This document shows, one piece after another, positions 1 to 5,114 of a DNA stretch of 5,114 nucleotides. The notes below the pieces were generated by a model. That model was given only the letters and a program-made list of their open reading frames with translations. It did not search any database and was not told the origin of the DNA. The position numbers and the translations under genes are program-made. The first letter of the stretch is position 1; every line of letters starts with the position of its first letter. The DNA is from Comamonadaceae bacterium (GTDB taxonomy: Bacteria > Pseudomonadota > Gammaproteobacteria > Burkholderiales > Burkholderiaceae_C): the NCBI GenBank assembly GCA_021286965.1, contig JAJTBK010000130.1:1-5114 (forward strand). The letters run 5' to 3'.

Positions 1-1
1 G

Positions 2-874
2 TTGCAGGCAGCCCTCGACGCCTACTACGAACTGCTGGCGGCGCAGGAGCTGGCGGCGCAGGCCGAGGCGATTGCGCGCGACATGGCCCAGCTCGAACAC
101 AGCGCACGCCAGCGCGTGCAGGCCGGCGACCTCGCCGCCCAGGACGGCGCACGCACCGCCATCGAGGCCGAGCGGGCCCGCAGCGACAGCCAGGCCGCCG
201 CCCTGGCGCAACAACAGGCAGCGCTGGCCCTGGCGCAGCGGCTCGGGCGCAGCCCGGCGCTGACCGCCAGCAGCGGCGACTGGCCGGCGCAGGTCGAGCT
301 GCCGCACCGCGCCGACCTGGCGGCGCTGGTGCAGGCGCGGGCCGGCGTGCGTGCGGCGCAGCTGCGCGTGCAGGCAGCGCAGGCGGCGCTCGACGGCGCG
401 CAGGCGCTGCGCAAGGCGGACGTGACGCTGGGCGCCTCCTACGACCACTTCCCCGGCACCTCGACGCGCCTGCTGGAGCTGCGCGCGCAGTTTCCGCTGC
501 AGTGGGGCTACCAGTTCGAGGGCGAGATCAGCCGCGCCCAGGCGGTGCTGGCGCAGGCCGAGGTGCAGCACGCCCAGGCCGAGCACCTGGCGCTGCTCGA
601 TCTGCAGGGCCTGCAGGCGAGCGCCGCCAACGCCGCCGAGCGCGCGCGCAGCTACCAGGAGCGCATCGTGCCGCAGGCGCGCAGCGTGGCGCAGAGCGCC
701 GAGCTCGCCTACGCCAAGGGCGCCATCGGCCTGACCGACCTGCTCGACGCCCGGCGCACCCTGCGCACCACCTTGCAAGACGCCATCAGCGCCCGCAGCG
801 AATACGCCAAGGCCCGGGGGCATTGGCTGCTGCGCACCCAGCCGCAGCAGCTGCCGGCGGCCACAGATTTATGA
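2..874 (+). CDS. czcC: CzcC-like outer-membrane factor (TolC family) of a heavy-metal RND efflux system, 5'-truncated
   Basis: This is the C-terminal 290 residues of an outer-membrane efflux channel subunit. In the family such proteins form a trimeric beta-barrel plus alpha-helical tunnel that carries substrate from the RND pump and adaptor across the outer membrane. The frame is open at the window edge and the first codon is TTG, so this is not the real start. Compared with the usual length of roughly 400-430 residues, about 120-140 residues including the signal peptide lie upstream. Long Ala/Gln/Arg-rich helices dominate, with no transmembrane helix. Residues 35-50 (ARQRVQAGDLAAQDGA) and 237-250 (YAKGAIGLTDLLDA) are the equivalent 'AGD/GxxxxxDLLDA' turns of the two outer-membrane-factor repeats. 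Residues 140-172, with a D-x-T-L-G-A-S-Y strand, fit the second beta-hairpin region. The gene lies directly upstream of the adaptor and pump genes, as in czcCBA. It ends in TGA at 872-874. The family is clear; the czc symbol is family-level only. Confidence 0.9.
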   Translation: MQAALDAYYELLAAQELAAQAEAIARDMAQLEHSARQRVQAGDLAAQDGARTAIEAERARSDSQAAALAQQQAALALAQRLGRSPALTASSGDWPAQVELPHRADLAALVQARAGVRAAQLRVQAAQAALDGAQALRKADVTLGASYDHFPGTSTRLLELRAQFPLQWGYQFEGEISRAQAVLAQAEVQHAQAEHLALLDLQGLQASAANAAERARSYQERIVPQARSVAQSAELAYAKGAIGLTDLLDARRTLRTTLQDAISARSEYAKARGHWLLRTQPQQLPAATDL

Positions 875-927
875 AAAAAAGGCCGACAAGCCTTACCCAT
901 CAAGCGCTACAAGCTATTAAAAAATGA
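871..927 (+). other. 18-codon bridging reading frame between czcC and czcB (possible coupling peptide, unproven)
   Basis: An ATG at 871 overlaps the czcC stop (ATGA, 871-874). It opens an 18-codon frame encoding MKKRPTSLTHQALQAIKK, whose TGA at 925-927 overlaps the czcB start (ATGA, 924-927). Ribosomes finishing czcC could in principle restart here and then again at czcB, which otherwise lacks a recognisable ribosome-binding site. The peptide resembles nothing I recognise, and the frame lies almost entirely within the repeat-like spacer, so chance is a strong alternative. It is listed as an observed structure, not as a confident gene. Confidence 0.2.
875..923. repeat. Short A-rich intergenic spacer resembling a dispersed Comamonadaceae intergenic repeat
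   Basis: This 49-base gap separates the czcC stop from the czcB start. It is about 41% G+C by hand count, far below the flanking genes. It begins with an A run and ends in TTAAAAA. A 5-bp inverted repeat, AAGGC (879-883) and GCCTT (890-894), flanks a 6-base loop. The palindrome AGCGCT sits at 903-908. The core CATCAAGCGCTACAAGCTA closely resembles, from memory, a short repeat found between many genes in Acidovorax, Comamonas and related genomes. The repeat identity is recollection and could not be searched here. The stem is too weak, and lacks a following T run on this strand, to call a + strand terminator. No good Shine-Dalgarno sequence precedes the czcB ATG in it. Confidence 0.55.
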
Positions 928-2126
928 GCAAACAACATCCCCTTCTGGCCCCGGCCCTGCTCGCACTGGCCATCTGCGCCCTGCCCGGCTGCCAGCGCGC
1001 GGCAAGTGCCGACGCCGATACCCCCGAGGCCCCGCCACCAGCGCTGCAGGCCGGCGCGCTGCACTTTGCGCCCGGGCACCCGCAACTGGCGCTGCTGGCA
1101 CTGGCACCGGCGCGTGCAGCGCAGGAGCTGCAGGTCGATCTGCCCGCCAAGCTGGTGTGGAACGAGGAGCGCACGCAGCGCATCTACCCCGCCTTTGCCG
1201 GCCGCGTGACGGCGCTGCGCGCCGACCTGGGCCAGCAGGTGCAGGCCGGGCAGGCGCTGGCACTGCTGGCCTCGCCCGAGTTCGGCCAGGCGCAGGCCGA
1301 CACGGCCCGCGCCCAGGCCGACCTGCGCCTGGCGCAGCAGGTGCTGGCGCGCCAGCAGCAGTTGCTGGCGGCCGGCATCATCGCCCGCAAAGACCTGGAG
1401 CAGGCGCAGGCCGACGCCGCCCGCGCCCAGGCCGAGGCGGCGCGGGCGGCCGCACGCACGCGCCTGTACGGCAGCAGCGCCCAGGTGGACCAGCAATTGG
1501 CGCTGACCAGCAGCATGGCCGGCTGGGTGGTCGAGCGCAACCTCAACCCCGGCCAGGAGCTGCGCCCCGACCAGGGCGGGCCCGGCAACCCGGCGCTGTT
1601 CGTCATCACCGATCCGCGCCAGCTGTGGGTGCAGATCGACGCACGCGAGGGCGACCTGGCCTCGCTGCGCCCGGGCGACGCCTTCACGCTGCAGGTGGCG
1701 GCCTACCCGGGCGAGGTGTTTCGCGGCCACGTCACCGCCAGCGCCGACGCCATCGACCCGCAGACGCGCACCATCAAGGTGCGCGGCGTCATCGACAACC
1801 CCGAGCGCCGCCTGAAGGCCGAGATGCTGGCCACCGCCCAGGTGGGCGAGAACCGCAGCGCCGGCGTGCTGCTGCCGGCCGAGGCCGTGGTGCTCGACGG
1901 CGGCCAGCACCGCGTCTGGGTGCAGAGCGCGCCCGGCGTCTTTGCCCCGCGCAGCGTGCAGTTGGCGCACGAGGGCCCGCGCGAGGTCATCGTCAGCGCC
2001 GGGCTGCAGGCCGGCGAACAGGTGGTGGCCAGCAACGTGCTGCTGCTGGCGCAGCAGTGGCGCGCGCTGGTGCAGGACGGCGCCGCCGCAGGCGGTGCGC
2101 CCAGCGACAAGGGCCGCACGCCATGA
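924..2126 (+). CDS. czcB: CzcB-like periplasmic adaptor (membrane fusion protein, HlyD/RND type) of the heavy-metal efflux system
   Basis: This complete 400-residue adaptor would join the inner-membrane pump to the outer-membrane channel. Residues 5-22 are a hydrophobic signal segment ending in LPGC with Cys23, so it may be a lipoprotein, although Pro at -2 is unusual for a lipobox. Residues 84-120 (IYPAFAGRVTALRADLGQQVQAGQALALL) and 193-230 look like the two halves of the lipoyl/barrel-sandwich domain. The Ala/Gln-rich stretch between, about 121-180, is the coiled-coil hairpin and carries an internal repeat. Residues 232-305 (LWVQIDAREGDLASLRPGD to DPQTRTIKVRG) match the adaptor beta-barrel, and 310-375 the membrane-proximal domain. 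It is near CusB in length and shorter than C. metallidurans CzcB. I see no His-rich or Met-rich metal-binding segment; only H47 and H52 lie near the mature N-terminus. ATG 924 is the only start that keeps the signal peptide, but it has no clear ribosome-binding site. The stop overlaps the pump start. Confidence 0.93.
   Translation: MSKQHPLLAPALLALAICALPGCQRAASADADTPEAPPPALQAGALHFAPGHPQLALLALAPARAAQELQVDLPAKLVWNEERTQRIYPAFAGRVTALRADLGQQVQAGQALALLASPEFGQAQADTARAQADLRLAQQVLARQQQLLAAGIIARKDLEQAQADAARAQAEAARAAARTRLYGSSAQVDQQLALTSSMAGWVVERNLNPGQELRPDQGGPGNPALFVITDPRQLWVQIDAREGDLASLRPGDAFTLQVAAYPGEVFRGHVTASADAIDPQTRTIKVRGVIDNPERRLKAEMLATAQVGENRSAGVLLPAEAVVLDGGQHRVWVQSAPGVFAPRSVQLAHEGPREVIVSAGLQAGEQVVASNVLLLAQQWRALVQDGAAAGGAPSDKGRTP
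1287..1435 (+). repeat. Near-identical 35-base direct repeat inside the czcB hairpin region
   Basis: Copies lie at 1287-1321 and 1401-1435, identical at 33 of 35 positions by eye; the two differences fall in one codon (ACG versus GCC). They are 114 bases apart, exactly 38 codons, and in the same frame. Each encodes QAQAD[T/A]ARAQA followed by Asp or Glu. They fall on what should be the two antiparallel arms of the adaptor coiled-coil hairpin (residues 122-133 and 160-171). Origin by duplication or by convergence in low-complexity Ala/Gln helices cannot be decided from the sequence alone. Confidence 0.85.
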
Positions 2127-2128
2127 TG
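2109..2128 (+). promoter_or_regulatory. Translation-start region of the pump gene: weak AAGGG ribosome-binding site and ATGA stop/start overlap
   Basis: The czcB stop TGA (2124-2126) overlaps the ATG at 2123-2125, giving the ATGA arrangement typical of translational coupling. A second in-frame ATG follows at once at 2126-2128. A purine stretch AAGGG at 2109-2113 lies 9 bases before the first ATG and 12 before the second, which favours 2123. The choice changes the protein by only one Met. Confidence 0.6.
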
Positions 2129-5114
2129 AAGCGCCTGATCCACTACGCGCTGCACCAGCCGCTGTTCATCCTCCTGGGCACGCTGCTGTTTGCCGGCGCC
2201 GGGTTTTTTGCCTTCAAGAGCCTGTCGGTGGAGGCGTTTCCGGACGTCACCGACACCCAGGTGACGGTGATCGCGCTCTACCCCGGGCGCGCGCCCGAGG
2301 AGGTGGAAAAGCAGGTCACGCTGCCGATCGAGGTCGCGCTCTCGGGCCTGCCCAACGCCATTCGCGTGTTCTCGCACACGCAGTTCGGCCTGTCGTTCAC
2401 CGTCGTCACCTACGACGATGCGGCGCAGGTCAACGTCGTGCGCCAGCAGGTGGCCGAGCGCCTCTCGGGCGTCGATCTGCCGCCGGGGGTGCAGGCCAAC
2501 ATTGCGCCCAACGCCACGCCGGTGGGCGAAATCCTGCGCTACCGGCTCGACGGCCCGGGGCTCTCGACCACCGAGCTGCGCACCATCGAGGACTGGACCG
2601 TCGAGCGTGCGCTGCGCCAGGTCGGCGGCGTGGCCGACGTCGTCGCCATGGGCGGCGCCATCAAGCAGTACGAGGTGCAGCCCGACCTGGACAAGCTGCG
2701 CGCCTACAAGGTCTCGTTCCAGAACCTGCTCGACGCCCTGGGCCGGGGCAACGCCAACGCCGGCGGCAGCTACGTCGCGCAGGGCGCGCAGCAGTTCACC
2801 ATCCGGGGCATCGGCCTGCTGCAGTCGGCCGAGGACATTGGCCGCATCGTCGTCGCCGCACGCGGGGGCACGCCGATCCTGATCCGCGACGTGGCGCAGG
2901 TCAAAACCGGCGCCGTGCCGCGCCTGGGCGTGGTCGGGCAAGACGGCGATGACGACGTGGTCACCGGCATCGTCGTCATGCGCAAGGGCGAGAACGCCAG
3001 CGTGGTGCTGCAGGGCGTGAAGGACAAAATCGCCCAGCTCAACGCACGCGGCCTGCCGCCGGGCGTGCAGATCAAGCCCTTCTACGACCGCACCTGGCTC
3101 ATGGACAAGACCCTGAGCACGGTGTTTCGCAACCTGGTCGAGGGCGCGCTGCTGGTGTCGCTGGTGCTGTACCTGTTCCTGTCGAACCTGCGCGCCAGCC
3201 TGGCGGTGGTGGTGGTGATTCCGCTGTCGCTGCTGGCGACCCTCATGGGCCTGAAGATCATGGGCGTGCCGGCCAACCTGCTGAGCCTGGGGGCGATGGA
3301 CTTCGGCATCATCGTCGATGGCGCGGTGATCGTGGTCGAGAACATCATGCACCGCCTGGCCGAACGCGGCGAGGACATGGCCGAGGACGAGCGGCGCACG
3401 ACCATCATCGACGCCGCCAACGAAGTCGGCCGGCCGACGCTGTTCTCCATGCTCATCATCATCGCCGCGCACATCCCCATCTTTGCGCTGCAACGCCACG
3501 AGGGCCGCATCTTCCAGCCCATGGCGCTGTCGGTGACCATGGCGCTGGTGGGCTCGCTCATCTTCTCGCTCACGCTGGTGCCGCTCTTGGCCTACTGGAT
3601 GCTCAAGCGCCGCCTGCCCCATGGCGACAACCGCCTGGTACACGCGGCCAAGAACCTCTACACCCCGATCCTGGACTGGGCGCTGGCGCACCGGGGCAAG
3701 GTGGCGCTGCTGGCGCTGCTGGCCTTTGGTGCCTCGGGCTGGTTGGCCACGCGCCTGGGCTCGGAATTCCTGCCCGAGCTCAACGAGGGCACGACCTGGG
3801 TCAACTTCGAGCTCGCGCCCTCGGTCTCCAGCCAGGAGGCGACGCGCATCCTGCGCCTGGCGCGCCAGGCACTGCTGTCGGTGCCCGAGGTGCGCACCAC
3901 CGTCTCCAAGGCCGGCCAGCCCGAGGACGGCACCGACCCCAAAACCATGTCGATGGTTGAAATCTTCGTGGACATCAAGCCCGAGGAGCAATGGCGCCCC
4001 GGCATGACACGCGAGAAGATCACCGAGCAGATGCAGCGCGCCCTGGGCACCATCCCCGGCATCGACCCGGCGTTCTCGCAGCCGATCCGCGACAACGTGC
4101 TCGAATCCATCTCGCAGATCAAGGGCCAGATCGTCATCAAGCTCGCCGGCGACGACCTGGCCGAGATGAAGCGCATCACCGACGGCGTGGCGCGCGCCGT
4201 CAAGCAGGTGCCGGGCGTGGCCCGCGCCGAGATCGACCGCAACGGCCAGGTGCCCCAGCTCTTGATCGAGGTTCACCGCGAACGCGCCGCACGCTACGGC
4301 CTGAACGTGGGCGACGTGCAGGACGTGATCGAGGCCGCCCTCGCCGGCAAGGCCGCGACCCAGCTGTGGGAGGGCGAGCGCAAGTTCGCCGTCGCCGTGC
4401 GCCTGCCCGAGGACGAGCGCAGCATTGCGCAGCTGCCGCGCACGCCCATCGCCACGCCCGAGGGCGGCACGGTGCCGCTGTCGGCGGTGGCCGACATCCG
4501 CCAGGACATGGGCGCCATGAACATCGCGCGCGAGGCCGGGCGGCGCACCACCGCCATCGGCATCTTCATCGCCGGGCGCGACATGGGCTCGGTGGTGGCC
4601 GACATGAAGGCGCGCGTGGCGGCGCAGGTGCAGATTCCGCCGGGCTACGAGCTGCGCTGGTCGGGCGAGTTCGAGAACCAGGAGCGCGCCATGCGCCGCC
4701 TGGCGGTGGTGGTGCCGATCTCGCTGCACTTCATCTTCGTGCTGCTGATCGACGCCTTCAAGTCCTTCCAGACGGCGGCGCTGATCCTGGTGAACGTGCC
4801 GCTGGCGCTGATCGGCGGCTTCGTCGCGCTCTACGCCCTGGGCATTCCGCTGTCGGTGTCGGCGGCCATCGGCTTCATCGCCCTGTCGGGCCAGGCGGTG
4901 CTCAACGGCGTGGTCATGCTCTCGGTCTACCAGCAGCTGCAAGAGCGCGGCCTGAGCGTGCTCGAAGCCGTGCGCCAGGGCTCGCTGCAGCGCCTGCGCA
5001 CGGTGCTCATGACGGCGCTGCTGGCCATGCTCGGCCTGCTGCCGATGGCGCTGTCGCACGAGATCGGTGCCGAGACGCAGCGCCCGCTGGCGGTCGTCGT
5101 CATCGGCGGCCTGG
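2123..5114 (+). CDS. czcA: CzcA-like heavy-metal efflux RND pump (HME family), 3'-truncated
   Basis: This proton-driven inner-membrane metal exporter is the engine of the tripartite complex. The window contains 997 codons with no stop; the family runs to about 1040, so the last helix and tail are missing. Predicted membrane segments are TM1 14-31, TM2 337-354, TM3 359-378, TM4 385-406, TM5 437-456, TM6 467-492, TM7 527-543, TM8 860-876, TM9 885-906, TM10 912-933, TM11 961-977 and the start of TM12 near 990. The large periplasmic porter/docking loops are about 32-335 and 547-858. TM4 holds DFGIIVDGAVIVVEN with D393, D399 and E406, spaced as the proton/cation-relay carboxylates of CzcA. Further family hallmarks are SVEAFPDVTD (35-44), EFLPELNEG (548-556) and ETQRPLAVVVIGG (984-996). 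CusA-type Cu/Ag pumps lack the DFG-xxxD form, so a divalent substrate (Zn, Co, Cd or Ni) is favoured. However, PEEQWRPGMT in the second porter loop is CusA-like, so the metal remains open. ATG 2123 overlaps the czcB stop. Confidence 0.95.
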   Translation, partial: MMKRLIHYALHQPLFILLGTLLFAGAGFFAFKSLSVEAFPDVTDTQVTVIALYPGRAPEEVEKQVTLPIEVALSGLPNAIRVFSHTQFGLSFTVVTYDDAAQVNVVRQQVAERLSGVDLPPGVQANIAPNATPVGEILRYRLDGPGLSTTELRTIEDWTVERALRQVGGVADVVAMGGAIKQYEVQPDLDKLRAYKVSFQNLLDALGRGNANAGGSYVAQGAQQFTIRGIGLLQSAEDIGRIVVAARGGTPILIRDVAQVKTGAVPRLGVVGQDGDDDVVTGIVVMRKGENASVVLQGVKDKIAQLNARGLPPGVQIKPFYDRTWLMDKTLSTVFRNLVEGALLVSLVLYLFLSNLRASLAVVVVIPLSLLATLMGLKIMGVPANLLSLGAMDFGIIVDGAVIVVENIMHRLAERGEDMAEDERRTTIIDAANEVGRPTLFSMLIIIAAHIPIFALQRHEGRIFQPMALSVTMALVGSLIFSLTLVPLLAYWMLKRRLPHGDNRLVHAAKNLYTPILDWALAHRGKVALLALLAFGASGWLATRLGSEFLPELNEGTTWVNFELAPSVSSQEATRILRLARQALLSVPEVRTTVSKAGQPEDGTDPKTMSMVEIFVDIKPEEQWRPGMTREKITEQMQRALGTIPGIDPAFSQPIRDNVLESISQIKGQIVIKLAGDDLAEMKRITDGVARAVKQVPGVARAEIDRNGQVPQLLIEVHRERAARYGLNVGDVQDVIEAALAGKAATQLWEGERKFAVAVRLPEDERSIAQLPRTPIATPEGGTVPLSAVADIRQDMGAMNIAREAGRRTTAIGIFIAGRDMGSVVADMKARVAAQVQIPPGYELRWSGEFENQERAMRRLAVVVPISLHFIFVLLIDAFKSFQTAALILVNVPLALIGGFVALYALGIPLSVSAAIGFIALSGQAVLNGVVMLSVYQQLQERGLSVLEAVRQGSLQRLRTVLMTALLAMLGLLPMALSHEIGAETQRPLAVVVIGGL

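Noticed and set aside
879..894. Possible rho-independent terminator between czcC and czcB
   Set aside because: The stem is only 5 bp, with a 6-base loop and no following T run on the + strand. The A run before it could act for the - strand, but no - strand gene ends here.
502..927. 141-codon + strand frame overlapping the end of the czcC-like gene
   Set aside because: Most of it is an out-of-frame Arg/Ala/Pro-rich shadow of czcC. Only the last 18 codons beyond the czcC stop are worth noting, and they are listed separately.
900..1970. Antisense frame of 356 codons opposite the adaptor gene
   Set aside because: It has the same register effect: it mirrors czcB codons and lacks stops only because czcB avoids TTA, CTA and TCA. 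Its composition is low-complexity.
1942..2952. 336-codon + strand frame spanning the adaptor-pump junction
   Set aside because: It overlaps two well-supported genes out of frame, and its Arg/Ala/Gly-rich translation is typical of a shifted frame in G+C-rich DNA.
1703..5059. Very long antisense frame (1118 codons) opposite the pump gene, rich in His, Arg, Gln and Asp
   Set aside because: Its codons are in exact antiparallel register with the pump codons, so it stays open simply because the pump uses no TTA, CTA or TCA codons there, as expected at high G+C. The product is low-complexity and resembles no family, while the + strand frame is an unmistakable RND pump.
1..5114. Mobile elements, CRISPR arrays, RNA genes, or an undescribed system
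   Set aside because: Nearly the whole window is accounted for by three co-directional efflux genes. No transposase, terminal inverted repeats, spaced repeat arrays or RNA gene structure was seen.

Overview
The window holds most of one operon on the + strand, in the order outer-membrane factor, periplasmic adaptor, inner-membrane pump. This is the czcCBA-type layout of a tripartite heavy-metal efflux system of the resistance-nodulation-division (RND) superfamily, HME branch. Both ends are cut inside genes: the czcC-like gene lacks its 5' part and the czcA-like gene lacks its last few dozen codons. No promoter, terminator, metal-responsive regulator, tRNA, rRNA, CRISPR array or insertion sequence is visible.

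Layout: 2-874 is the C-terminal two thirds of a TolC/CzcC-family outer-membrane factor. 875-923 is a short A-rich spacer of about 41% G+C (hand count) inside very G+C-rich coding DNA. 924-2126 is a complete 400-residue CzcB-type adaptor with a signal peptide. From 2123 to the window end is a CzcA-type pump of which 997 residues are present. The adaptor and pump genes overlap by ATGA. The spacer is bracketed by two further ATGA motifs, so an 18-codon frame runs exactly from the czcC stop to the czcB start.

The pump would take metal ions from the periplasm or cytoplasm using the proton gradient. The adaptor links it to the outer-membrane channel for export from the cell. The pump's TM4 motif, DFGIIVDGAVIVVEN, with D393, D399 and E406, is the kind found in divalent-cation (Zn/Co/Cd/Ni) pumps rather than Cu/Ag pumps of the CusA type. 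The exact metal cannot be read from this window.

Host: the high G+C content, dense Ala/Gln/Arg-rich coding and HME operon type fit a betaproteobacterium. The spacer resembles, from memory, a short dispersed intergenic repeat common in Comamonadaceae (Acidovorax, Comamonas and relatives), which makes that family the best guess. I see no new biological system here. The most distinctive points are the repeat-derived spacer between czcC and czcB, the back-to-back ATGA junctions, and a near-perfect internal repeat in the adaptor hairpin.
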